50,099 bases of DNA from a virus, in IMG/VR virus record IMGVR_UViG_3300035703_000135, positions 1-50,099 of that record; one strand, written 5' to 3'. Below the pieces are notes generated by a model. It was given only the letters and a program-made list of their open reading frames with translations. It had not been told where the DNA came from and made no database searches. Positions 17,743-25,444 of the stretch are shown here, in pieces; positions within the stretch are counted from its first letter, which is position 1; every line of letters starts with the position of its first letter. Position numbers and translations under genes: made by a program.

Positions 17743-18116
17743 TATTCGTCGTCCATTTCTGGCCCAGACAATGCTGGCCCCTCAAAGTAGTTTTGGAATC
17801 CAAAATCAGCAAAGACTTTGACATGAATCGCGAGTCGTTCGGGCTTGGCTAGCTTCCTGCCAAGGTCTTTCTGTGTATCTGCACACACTTGCAAGGCCCG
17901 CCTCCAAGCAACGTATTCAAAACTGCTGGTGCAGAGTATCAGATTCAAGCCAGTCTTTCCACCGTACCTACATGGAAGTTTTCCGAGGTCGGATAGTCCG
18001 ATCAACTTTTCTTTGGTTTCTTGGTCTACGAGGACGACCAAATCAACATCGGATTCGGAAGAATCCGATGTCAAAGCCTTACTCCCCGTAATGAACGCAG
18101 GTGTTGTGCTATCCAT
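17742..18116 (-). CDS. minimal nucleotidyltransferase-fold protein
   Basis: A 124-aa protein with an N-terminal TGSKALTSDSSESDVDLVVL segment that fits the nucleotidyltransferase signature (GS followed by DxD). The rest is short, as in stand-alone minimal nucleotidyltransferases. Known relatives modify small molecules, RNA or proteins with nucleotides; which one applies here is unknown. Its start overlaps the upstream stop and its stop overlaps the next start. Confidence 0.65.
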   Translation of the reverse strand: MDSTTPAFITGSKALTSDSSESDVDLVVLVDQETKEKLIGLSDLGKLPCRYGGKTGLNLILCTSSFEYVAWRRALQVCADTQKDLGRKLAKPERLAIHVKVFADFGFQNYFEGPALSGPEMDDE

Positions 18117-18354
18117 TATTGCCTGCCCTCCTCGCGACTGCTTGCAGCACTCGCTCGTCCTTGATGTGTTGGTATCCAGGCCACTTGTTCTCGACTGCCT
18201 GGACGAGTTCGCGGAAGCGAACTCGTCGAGGGTGTTTACGCAGTTGAGTCGTCCTGTTCTTCTGCTTGTCAGCCTTTTTCTCCTCGGCGGTTCGCCGATC
18301 TTCCGGCTTTTTGTTCGAGTCTAGCCATTGCTTCCTGGTGAATCGGATGCTCAT
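18109..18354 (-). CDS. small basic hypothetical protein
   Basis: An 81-aa Lys/Arg-rich helical protein (FTRKQWLDSNKKPEDRRTAE). ATG 18354 overlaps the upstream exonuclease stop (ATGA). A longer upstream extension is out of character and was not used. No family recognised; nucleic-acid binding is possible from its charge only. Confidence 0.62.
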   Translation of the reverse strand: MSIRFTRKQWLDSNKKPEDRRTAEEKKADKQKNRTTQLRKHPRRVRFRELVQAVENKWPGYQHIKDERVLQAVARRAGNNG

Positions 18355-19202
18355 TTCTTGATGCCTTTCGGGGTTCGTTGGGGGATGCTGTCGAATACTC
18401 GGCCCATCACTGACCAGTCCAGCGGAACGTCCTGTGGAACAGGACGGCACGCTGGGGTTTGTGGTGCTGGGAGTTTCGTAAGCTGAATGTTCTTGTTGTA
18501 CACTTCTACGCTGTCGGTGAAGCGTTTTCGGAACTCTGGGTTGCCTTTTCCCATTAAAAATTTTGCGGCCTTCGCCATACCGATGCCTGTTAGTCCGACA
18601 ACATTGTCGGACGAACAGCCTGCCCATGCCTTTGCCGAAGCGTAGAGGCATGGTGGCATCTCGGAGTGTTTCCTTCGGAAATCCTCCTCGTTGACAATCG
18701 TTTTGGAAGTCGGGCGGTAGACTACCACCCGACTGCCCTCGATCATCTGGTAAAGATCCTCGTCGTTGCTGACAATGTAGACCTTTCGAGCCTTTGGCAA
18801 ATTCAGTACGCAGGATGCAATCAGATCATCAGCCTCAAACCCTTTGGCCCAGAAGATATTCTTGGCCCCGATGGTTGGTAGGTGGATCTCACGGAACGCT
18901 GCAATCTGGTCAAATAGGATCTGCCTGAGTTCCTTTTCGTCCTCGGGTGCTTGCAACCTCGCCTCTTTGCGAGGTTGCTTGTACGCAGGGTCGATTTTCT
19001 TGCGAAAATCGTACCCACCGTCAAAGCAGAAAATCAGGGTGTCTACACACAGATCGTCCTGCAACTTGTTGCAGGACTGATGCAATGCCTTGAACAGCGT
19101 ACCTGGATCATCCCGCCAAAACTGAGGCGGGATGGCGTGCCACCGAGCGTAAGCGAGGTTGCTTACGTCGATGATCGCGTAGCGAGCATCGTCGGTCATC
19201 AT
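18351..19202 (-). CDS. 5'-3' exonuclease / flap endonuclease (PolI N-terminal type)
   Basis: A 283-aa PIN/FEN-type nuclease. Visible motifs are AIIDVSNLAYARW at the N-terminus, FCFDGGYDFRK, the acidic KGFEADDLIA, VSNDEDLYQM and the helix-hairpin-helix-like VVGLTGIGMAKAAKF. In phages lacking a full-length Pol I this enzyme removes RNA primers and flaps. Together with the separate exonuclease (14144) and polymerase (25445) genes it means all three Pol I activities are encoded apart. Overlaps both neighbours by 4 bp. Confidence 0.88.
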   Translation of the reverse strand: MMTDDARYAIIDVSNLAYARWHAIPPQFWRDDPGTLFKALHQSCNKLQDDLCVDTLIFCFDGGYDFRKKIDPAYKQPRKEARLQAPEDEKELRQILFDQIAAFREIHLPTIGAKNIFWAKGFEADDLIASCVLNLPKARKVYIVSNDEDLYQMIEGSRVVVYRPTSKTIVNEEDFRRKHSEMPPCLYASAKAWAGCSSDNVVGLTGIGMAKAAKFLMGKGNPEFRKRFTDSVEVYNKNIQLTKLPAPQTPACRPVPQDVPLDWSVMGRVFDSIPQRTPKGIKK

Positions 19203-19414
19203 TGCCTCCGAGCTTCTGCCAACGCTGCGCGGGTGATGGCGATGCCTTCGAGTTGGTGTCCGATCTCATGGAACTGATCTCGCAGTCGTGCGAGATCAGT
19301 TTTGAGCTTGACCAACAACTCAGTCTTTTCGTCGGCTGTTAGGGCATCCCCAACTAAGACCTTTTGCTCCACGTTCAGAGCCGCAGATCGGATCTGCTCA
19401 ATCAGTTCATCCAT
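19199..19414 (-). CDS. small helical hypothetical protein
   Basis: A 71-aa mostly alpha-helical, acidic protein (MDELIEQIRSAALNVEQ, LVKLKTDLARLRDQFHEIG) with coiled-coil character. It lies directly between the recA-like and exonuclease genes, with a 1-bp gap upstream and a 4-bp overlap downstream. No family is recognised. Confidence 0.65.
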   Translation of the reverse strand: MDELIEQIRSAALNVEQKVLVGDALTADEKTELLVKLKTDLARLRDQFHEIGHQLEGIAITRAALAEARRQ

Positions 19415-19415
19415 T

Positions 19416-20486
19416 TTATTCGTACCTTTTCTTACGGGTTACTGTTAGTTGGGACTCGATAGAGTCCCAACAAGCCTGCATTGCCGCGAACAACTCTTGT
19501 TCGCGGCCATCATCTTCGATCTTGCGAATCAATTCTTCGCGGTTGTAGGTCTTGTCGTACATGGTAGAAGTGATCCTACCTGACGCAGCCGACCATGTTT
19601 TTTCTTTGATAAGGAAGTCGACCGCCGCGCCGGTCGCATCCACGCCGAAGTCGGGCATGATGGGGATGCTGACGGTTCGCTGTCTGCCGTTGATCCGATT
19701 CTTTTCGATCTTGAACGTAGGGACGATCCCTATAATCCGCTTCTGGCCGTTGACTTCCTTCGTCAGCTTCTCGCCGGGGTAAGTCCAAATCTCGACCGAT
19801 CCGCCAAACTTGATCGCGTGGCCGCCACCGCGAACATGCTTTGGCCCATACAAGCCTGCTTTGAGGTTATCTCGCACCTGCGAGATGCTCAGCAAAATCG
19901 ATCCGGAATCCTCGATCATGGTGAGGATTCTAGGGAGTCTTTGGCTGTTGATTTTGGCTTTGCCGTCACCGTAGTTGCCGTCGATCTCCTTGCCTTCGGC
20001 GCGATTCTTCGCGTCGTCGGCAATCTGCTTTTCCTTCTGCTCGCTGGACAGGGTGTCCATCGAGTCGATGATCGCGACGAACTTCTTGCCCGCTTTGATC
20101 TTGGCTTCTAGCCAATCGTAAACGAATTCGAGTAGCATCGGCTTGCCGGGTTCGGAGCGAAGCACTTGGATTCGCTTGGCCGCCTTCAACCCGAAGAACT
20201 TCTCGAAGTCGAAGTGGTTGCCCACTTCGGCATCAATATGCCACAATTCGTAATCATCGAAATCAGGGTTGTTGGCCGCCTCGGCCAACAACGTCAAGGT
20301 CGCCAGCGTCTTGCCGCTGGACGAGTCACCGACGTAGAAAACATACGTTCCTGCCATGATTCCCTTACGCCAATCGCCGGATACGGCGAGGTTCAGCAAG
20401 GGGCATCCAAGCGAAAGGAACTTCTGTTCCTTTCGCTTGGTGGTTGCTGCTTCTTCGAGGACTTCGAGTGGTTTCTTTTTAGCCAT
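19416..20486 (-). CDS. recA: RecA/UvsX-like recombinase
   Basis: A 356-aa RecA-superfamily ATPase. Walker A is GDSSSGKT (53-60), Walker B is in KKFVAIIDSMDTL, and ILLSISQVRDN follows like the L2/sensor region, with VRGGGHAIKFGGS after it. It should form filaments on single-stranded DNA for strand exchange and recombination-dependent replication, with the nearby gp32-like SSB. A 15-bp perfect hairpin with a 4-nt loop (20407-20440) covers residues 16-27; two more hairpins lie near the 3' end (19448-19471 and 19483-19507). Confidence 0.87.
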   Translation of the reverse strand: MAKKKPLEVLEEAATTKRKEQKFLSLGCPLLNLAVSGDWRKGIMAGTYVFYVGDSSSGKTLATLTLLAEAANNPDFDDYELWHIDAEVGNHFDFEKFFGLKAAKRIQVLRSEPGKPMLLEFVYDWLEAKIKAGKKFVAIIDSMDTLSSEQKEKQIADDAKNRAEGKEIDGNYGDGKAKINSQRLPRILTMIEDSGSILLSISQVRDNLKAGLYGPKHVRGGGHAIKFGGSVEIWTYPGEKLTKEVNGQKRIIGIVPTFKIEKNRINGRQRTVSIPIMPDFGVDATGAAVDFLIKEKTWSAASGRITSTMYDKTYNREELIRKIEDDGREQELFAAMQACWDSIESQLTVTRKKRYE

Positions 20487-21009
20487 TCAGGATCTCCTTG
20501 ATGACACGGAGTTGAGTGAGGATGAATTGCGTTTTGTCTTTAATCTCAATCGTACTGTTGTACGATTGAGGATACAAGATTGCGCGACCGCCTTTCGCCT
20601 CAAAAAGCCGACAATTATCGACATTATCGTCGATCAGGATCGCCCCTGGGCGAGCCAGTTCGTACTTGTCGTGCATGTAGATCGTCTGCCGGATGCTGAT
20701 GCCCAACTCCTTTTGCAACCACACGGCTCTGCCGTACAGGCAATTCGGATGTGGGAACGGTCGAGTGCAGACGTATACCGAGTCGGCAAGTTTGCCGACC
20801 TCGGCCCAGAGTTTCTTGGCCCCTGGCAAGAGTTCCATCGAATCCCAGAACGATACGAACGACATCATGTCGTCAAGCTGGTCTTGGGTGATTCCGTTTT
20901 CCGAGAAGCCGTCCCAAGCCTTCCAAGGCTTGAGAGGCTTATCGGCCCATAGATGCACCTGCTTAACCCAATCACCCAAAACGCCATCACAATCAACGTA
21001 AACAACCAT
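20479..21009 (-). CDS. HAD-family 5'(3')-deoxyribonucleotidase-like phosphatase
   Basis: A 176-aa protein beginning MVVYVDCDGVLGDW, which contains the HAD nucleophile motif DxDG. VYVCTRPFPHPNCLYGR provides motif II (Thr) and AILIDDNVDNC provides the acidic motif IV. This matches 5'(3')-deoxyribonucleotidases that clear dNMPs. I chose ATG 21009; an upstream in-frame start would extend through a terminator hairpin. Only 24 bp separate the start from that terminator. Confidence 0.8.
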   Translation of the reverse strand: MVVYVDCDGVLGDWVKQVHLWADKPLKPWKAWDGFSENGITQDQLDDMMSFVSFWDSMELLPGAKKLWAEVGKLADSVYVCTRPFPHPNCLYGRAVWLQKELGISIRQTIYMHDKYELARPGAILIDDNVDNCRLFEAKGGRAILYPQSYNSTIEIKDKTQFILTQLRVIKEILNG

Positions 21010-21033
21010 TGTCTTTGCCCTTGTAAAAACATG

Positions 21034-21074
21034 AAAAAACCACCCACCGCCTGACTCAGTAAGCGGTGGGTGGT
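21034..21074 (-). terminator. rho-independent terminator or attenuator, leftward
   Basis: Read on the minus strand, a perfect 12-bp GC-rich stem (arms 21063-21074 and 21039-21050) with a 12-nt loop is followed by six T. It ends transcripts arriving from the DUF6496-like gene and lies only 25 bp before the HAD gene start. There is no room for a separate promoter, so partial read-through (attenuation) may set the level of the downstream recombination genes. Confidence 0.85.
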
Positions 21075-21214
21075 GTATTTGTTCGGTACGCAAGTTGGAG
21101 GTTTTGGGTCACTTGCCACACGAACTAGGTAGTTATGGGACAGATGAAGCCCGGCACTTACCTCGCACCAGCCTATCTTGCGGAGAAGTTAGAATCCGCG
21201 CGGCAGGCCAACCG

Positions 21215-21370
21215 TTATTTTTTCTTGCCCTTGGCTTTCGCCTTGGCTTTCTCAGCTTCCGAGTAAGCAATCGCAGCCGCCTGCTTGTTGCTCATTTCGG
21301 GATGCTTTTTCTTCTCTCTGCGGATATTCTCCGAGATCGTCTTTTGACTGTAACCTTTTTTCAGTGGCAT
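21215..21370 (-). CDS. small Lys/Ala-rich protein, DUF6496-like
   Basis: A 51-aa protein, MPLKKGYSQKTISENIRREK followed by KQAAAIAYSEAEKAKAKAKG. The KGYSxKTISENI start plus the KQAxAIAxSxA segment is a pattern I know from very small phage and bacterial proteins (DUF6496-like). The function is unknown. A clear AGGAG lies 8 nt before the ATG. The gene stands alone between the SSB gene and a terminator. Confidence 0.75.
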   Translation of the reverse strand: MPLKKGYSQKTISENIRREKKKHPEMSNKQAAAIAYSEAEKAKAKAKGKKK

Positions 21371-21459
21371 GGGTTTCTCCTGTTGCCGAGTGTTGTAAAA
21401 CGGGCCAAAACCCTATTGTATCGAAAACGTCGGGACTTGTTTACAAGTCCCGACAAAAA

Positions 21460-21635
21460 GATCGGGCAGGATTTGCGCCTGCTGGGGTTTACACTATGGG
21501 ACTGAATCGAACTGTCCTTAACACGCCAGACCAACGTGGCTTCTCGACTGCTTTCGCAGTCGAGAGTGCATTTATTGTCTGTCCCCGCGATTTAAGTCGC
21601 GTGTCTCGCCGTGGTAGCCGCCACGCCGCCGATCC
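21460..21635 (-). ncRNA. tRNA-derived or tRNA-like element, 176 nt
   Basis: On the minus strand it starts GGATCGGCGGCGTGGCGGC and ends with GCAGG, a 7-nt loop, CCTGC and CCGATC, as a tRNA acceptor plus T-arm would. The body is far too long (176 nt) and holds several tight hairpins, such as a 9-bp stem with a GAAA loop. The same ends occur in the element at 27199-27303, with only one mismatch over 25 nt at one end. No normal anticodon arm can be assigned. It fills most of the gap between 21371 and 21647. Confidence 0.4.
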
Positions 21636-21647
21636 TTGGCCTGAGTG

Positions 21648-22781
21648 TTACTCAGGCCAATCCGAATCCCACGCTTCGCTATCATCAGAACCAGCGGAAG
21701 CTGGTACTGGTTCCGGCGATGCCGCAGGCGTGGCTTCTGTCGCTTGTGCCACAGGCTCTCGCGACAAGTCTGCCAAGTTTACCTTGTGGGGTTCATCCTC
21801 TTTGTCAAAGACGCTGATGACCCCTCCGGCGTTCTTGTGGACTGTCACTTGGCCCAAGGTTCGGTGGTAAACCACCGAACCCTTGGCAGGCCAGGAATCT
21901 GCCGTCGTAGTCGCTGGTGCTGGTGGTTGGGTCGTCGTGACCGTGGGTCTTTGCACCTTTGACTCAGGAACAGCAGGCTTCGGAATATCCAACGGCTTTG
22001 GAGCCGGAACTGGTTTCATCTCAGCCGAAACCGTGGCGGGAGCCTCGGTTTCTGCGGGGACAGCCGAAAGATCCTCCGGATCTTCGTCGTAGAACTTGGC
22101 CTTCAAGGTTTCTGCACTCTCGATAACCAGCAGGTTATCGAGTTGCAAGGCTTGGGCCAAGATCGCATCAGGAATGCCGCCGTGTCGGTCGAAATCGAAC
22201 GAGACGGCTTCGTAGCACTTATTGCCAGGAAGCGGCTTCTCGGCGAAGGTGACGTAGATATACGCACCTTCGACTGGATCAGCGAAGTAGTCAATCCACT
22301 CGCGACCGGGGATCGCGACCTTGGCCGAGACGGTCATGTTCAACTGCTTGGAGAACAGGTGATAGCTGTGGTCAAACAGCACGACTTGATTCTGCTCAGG
22401 CAACCACACTGTGTACAGTGTGCGTTGCTTGGCGTAGAACTTCTTGGCCGTCTCCTTGGTCAGTTCCCCCGAATCAATGGCGGCACTGATGCCGTCACAG
22501 ATTGGGCACTTACCGCCTTTGGTCAACTTAGGGCAGATGGCATAGCCTTTGCCATCCGACCCCATGTTGTTGTGGACGTAGTAGTCGCGAGCATAGTGCA
22601 ACTCGCCGTCCTTTGCGACAGGGTGCTTCGCACCCTGTGGTACGGTGTACGGTAGTACCACCATCTTGATCGTACCTGCCTTGTCGATCTTGAGCGTCTT
22701 TACGCCCTGGGGAATCCTCAGGACACCGCCGCCACGACCTTCTGCTGCTTTATCTCGGGTTTTCTTGGATGACAACGCCAT
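21648..22781 (-). CDS. single-stranded DNA-binding protein, T4 gp32-like
   Basis: A 377-aa protein. The core contains a zinc-type motif (CPKLTKGGKCPICDG near 84-98) and aromatic/basic segments like T4 gp32. A Pro/Ala/Thr-rich linker (about 230-300) follows, then another small domain, and the protein ends in the acidic tail SDDSEAWDSDWPE, the typical protein-interaction tip of SSBs. It coats single-stranded DNA during replication and recombination. The linker region is longer than in T4. Confidence 0.8.
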   Translation of the reverse strand: MALSSKKTRDKAAEGRGGGVLRIPQGVKTLKIDKAGTIKMVVLPYTVPQGAKHPVAKDGELHYARDYYVHNNMGSDGKGYAICPKLTKGGKCPICDGISAAIDSGELTKETAKKFYAKQRTLYTVWLPEQNQVVLFDHSYHLFSKQLNMTVSAKVAIPGREWIDYFADPVEGAYIYVTFAEKPLPGNKCYEAVSFDFDRHGGIPDAILAQALQLDNLLVIESAETLKAKFYDEDPEDLSAVPAETEAPATVSAEMKPVPAPKPLDIPKPAVPESKVQRPTVTTTQPPAPATTTADSWPAKGSVVYHRTLGQVTVHKNAGGVISVFDKEDEPHKVNLADLSREPVAQATEATPAASPEPVPASAGSDDSEAWDSDWPE

Positions 22782-22782
22782 G

Positions 22783-23202
22783 TTAGTTCTTCACTCCCTT
22801 CGGTTGGATGTTTGTGGAACCGAGGAAGCCAGCGATGGACAACTCGGTCAGATACTTCAAACTCGAACGCTTTGCGTCGAGAGCATCGCAAACAGCGCGG
22901 CTCTCGGACAGCTTAGCCTTAGCGGCAACTACTGCCTGCTGGGCTTCGATGTAACTCGGCTGAATGAGGATCAATGCCTTGATCGTATCCTCAGTCGTCT
23001 TGGTAACGCCATAGTTGACGGGGTTTTGCCTGATGTCGATGCTGAGTTTAGCTTCGACGAGTTTCAGGTGGTTTTCGGCGACGAGGGCCGCTGTTGCGTC
23101 CTCGGTCGCAGCGCGATTCCACAGCAGGATGTCCTGCGGGAGTGTTTCGAGATCCTCGCTAAGACGGTTACGATCCACCGACAAGTTTGTTTGGTCAGAC
23201 AT
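22783..23202 (-). CDS. hypothetical helical protein beside SSB
   Basis: A 139-aa alpha-helical protein (DLETLPQDILLWNRAATEDA, IEAQQAVVAAKAKLSESRAV). Proteins of this size and style often sit next to phage SSB and clamp-loader genes. A replication or recombination accessory role is only a contextual guess. It ends 1 bp before the SSB start and has a GGAGG site upstream. Confidence 0.7.
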   Translation of the reverse strand: MSDQTNLSVDRNRLSEDLETLPQDILLWNRAATEDATAALVAENHLKLVEAKLSIDIRQNPVNYGVTKTTEDTIKALILIQPSYIEAQQAVVAAKAKLSESRAVCDALDAKRSSLKYLTELSIAGFLGSTNIQPKGVKN

Positions 23203-23246
23203 TGCTGCCTCCTAAGTGAAAATTGTTAATCCAACTGTGCTAGGTT

Positions 23247-24149
23247 CTACGTCGAAGCCCTGACCAAAGCAAGAATAAATCCTGGTTTGCGGGAAGAAAA
23301 AAATGGATTCTCAAACTGAGACATGATCTTGACTACGGTTGGTACGGATTTTGAATTCAAAATCATTGTCGCACCGTAGGACATGATCGCACAGCGCAGT
23401 CGCTCGATCTCCCCTTCGGGGAGATCCTTCAAGACTAGGCTATGCGTCGGGAAGATTTTCCTTCCGGCGTATAGATCCTGAACCAGCTTGAATACGTCTG
23501 GTTTGAGTTCCTCGGGGTTCCCGAGGATATCCGGCCAACGCTCCTTCGGAGCGTTGGCAATCTGCTCTAGCAGTACCAAAGCTTGCCTTGGACTGCCATT
23601 GGCCGCCTGCGAGATCGTCGTCGGGATGCAGTCGATCCCTTCGGCGGTCGCTACCCTGCCTACTAGGGTGTTCAAGTCGGCGATGCTGACATCGCCGAGC
23701 TTGAAATGCGTCAGACGAGTCTGCAACGGCTTTTCCAGCTTTTCCGGGTTGGTCGTACACAGGATGAAGTAGACGTGCGCCGGAGTGTCCTCGGTCATCT
23801 TGAGCATGGCTCGCTGACCTTGGGATGTGATTTGGTGGGCTTCATCGATGATGTAGATCCGCTTGCCCCCAGAGAGCCCACGCATTTGCAATCGGCCCTC
23901 GATCTCGCGGATAGCGTCAACTCCGTTGTCGCTAGCTGCGTTTTTCTCGATGATGTCAACGCCGGATGCTCCGAGTTCCTTGGCGAGTATTCTCGCCAAG
24001 GTCGTTTTGCCTGTTCCGCTAGGGCCGGAAAACAAGAGTGCATGAGGCAATGCTTGCTTGGCAAGCATTGACTTCAACTGGTTGACAACGGCTTCCTGGC
24101 CGACAAGATCGGCCAGGGTGGATGGTCGGTACTTTTGATAAAGGCCCAT
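23247..24149 (-). CDS. clamp loader AAA+ ATPase (DnaX/RFC-like)
   Basis: A 300-aa protein beginning with the RFC/DnaX box LYQKYRPSTLADLVGQE. Walker A is GPSGTGKTT, Walker B is IYIIDEAHQ, sensor 1 is FILCTTNP, and TRLTHF occupies the SRC arginine-finger region. It should load the sliding clamp (16155-17162). One loader subunit is visible in the window, so a homo-oligomer or a second subunit elsewhere are both possible. Its start overlaps the dNMP kinase stop. Confidence 0.88.
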   Translation of the reverse strand: MGLYQKYRPSTLADLVGQEAVVNQLKSMLAKQALPHALLFSGPSGTGKTTLARILAKELGASGVDIIEKNAASDNGVDAIREIEGRLQMRGLSGGKRIYIIDEAHQITSQGQRAMLKMTEDTPAHVYFILCTTNPEKLEKPLQTRLTHFKLGDVSIADLNTLVGRVATAEGIDCIPTTISQAANGSPRQALVLLEQIANAPKERWPDILGNPEELKPDVFKLVQDLYAGRKIFPTHSLVLKDLPEGEIERLRCAIMSYGATMILNSKSVPTVVKIMSQFENPFFSSRKPGFILALVRAST

Positions 24150-24766
24150 TACTTTAGAAATCCCTTCATAATTTCGGTGATCCGGCGTTGGAACTGGGGG
24201 AGTGATCCGTCGTTTAGGACGATGCGATCAACAGCAAATTGCTGTTGTTCGCTTCGGTGTGCAGGCAAGGTTGCGACTTCCTCGGAGACTCGCCCCTGGA
24301 TTTCCCAAATCTCGCCGCCGTTGGATTTGATGAACTCCGCTTCCTCTGGGAAGCGGAGATCGCGAATCGCGTACCTCGGCAGATTCTTTTCTCGCATACG
24401 TTGCTTAGCGATATTCACCCAACAGTAGTTGCCAAATAGATCCCTGCCATTCTCCGTACCGATGGTACGGAGCATTTGTCGAACGGCGGGATACCGCCGT
24501 TTGGTCGTGTCCCATCCGTCCTTATCAACGAGGGTTTGCAAATAGATACACCGGTGGTGGGCGACCAACACCGGGGGATTGAGTCGGTACAAGGCTTCGT
24601 ACACAGGATCGGAGAACCCCATAATCCCGTAGCCGAAATGGTACGCAAGCCATGAGGCTGCGGTATCCTTGCCGGAGCCAATAGCCCCCCGCAATCCGAT
24701 AATTGGAGGTAATTTGTCTAGCTTGCCTTGTACGGTCGGTTCTTGTTCCTGGACGGTTTCAGACAT
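24149..24766 (-). CDS. deoxynucleoside monophosphate kinase
   Basis: A 205-aa P-loop kinase: Walker A GLRGAIGSGKDTAA near residue 24-37, GFSDPVYEAL, and an RQMLRTIGTENGRDLFG segment typical of phage dNMP kinases such as T4 gp1. It phosphorylates dNMPs for DNA synthesis, matching the thymidylate synthase and nucleotidase genes. The 5' end overlaps the preceding homing endonuclease gene by 49 bp. Confidence 0.83.
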   Translation of the reverse strand: MSETVQEQEPTVQGKLDKLPPIIGLRGAIGSGKDTAASWLAYHFGYGIMGFSDPVYEALYRLNPPVLVAHHRCIYLQTLVDKDGWDTTKRRYPAVRQMLRTIGTENGRDLFGNYCWVNIAKQRMREKNLPRYAIRDLRFPEEAEFIKSNGGEIWEIQGRVSEEVATLPAHRSEQQQFAVDRIVLNDGSLPQFQRRITEIMKGFLK

Positions 24767-25398
24767 TCTTCACCTATTTTCCCTTTTCTGATGCGTTTCA
24801 ATACAGTTGTGCGAGCCAATCCATACTGGTCGGCCCATTCTGTATAGTGTTTAGTGACTCCATCTATTGTCAATACTATTGAACAGCGTTTGTTAAGTGA
24901 TTGTTCGATTTTTGTTGCCCATCTACAGTTTTCTGGGCAATAGTCTCCGTTGTTGTCGATGCGATCCAAAGAATGTCTATTGCTTGGACGGTCTTGCATA
25001 TCACTGAGGAAATTACTAAACCCATCCTCCCCGAGCCAGCGTTCACACACCCTAACTCCTCGTCCTCCGTAGTTGTGGTATGACTTGTTGTTTGGGTTGT
25101 AGCATCTGGCTTTCATGGCTAGCCATATATTGTGCAAGCTGGTCTTGGCTCGAAGGTGCTTGCCTACAGATTCTCGTACTCGCAAGTCCCTGTAGCATCC
25201 ACAACTGGTTGTTTTTCCGCCTCGAACATTGTCCCAAAAACAGCATTTGTAGGTTCCGCAATGGCATTGCACCACTACTAACCAATCTACCCTTGTTTGC
25301 GATTTACGAACACGGAACGGAGCCCCAACAACTTTTAGATTGCCAAAGACTTTGCCTACCTCCGAGGGCAGGATTTGAATACCATTGCAGTTTTCCAT
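24718..25398 (-). CDS. free-standing HNH-type homing endonuclease
   Basis: A 226-aa protein. An N-terminal Cys pair region (CHCGTYK...TTSCGC) precedes the block HNIWLAMKARCYNPNNKSYH, then GGRGVRVCERW and SLDRIDNNGDYCPENCRWAT, which fits the HNH-like homing endonuclease family common in phages. The C-terminus (TEWADQYGLARTTVLKRIRK) looks like a DNA-binding helix-turn-helix. AAGGAG precedes the ATG. It sits between the polymerase and dNMP kinase genes, interrupting an otherwise compact block; such genes spread by cutting alleles lacking them. Confidence 0.82.
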   Translation of the reverse strand: MENCNGIQILPSEVGKVFGNLKVVGAPFRVRKSQTRVDWLVVVQCHCGTYKCCFWDNVRGGKTTSCGCYRDLRVRESVGKHLRAKTSLHNIWLAMKARCYNPNNKSYHNYGGRGVRVCERWLGEDGFSNFLSDMQDRPSNRHSLDRIDNNGDYCPENCRWATKIEQSLNKRCSIVLTIDGVTKHYTEWADQYGLARTTVLKRIRKGKIGEECLKPSRNKNRPYKAS

Positions 25399-25444
25399 AG
25401 TTTCTCCTTTACTGCATTATTCTATGGTATTCTTATTGGATTGT

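Noticed and set aside
21135-21268. Small plus-strand frame MGQMKPGTYLAPAYL...
   Set aside because: Its 3' half is antisense to the better supported 51-aa minus-strand gene with AGGAG.
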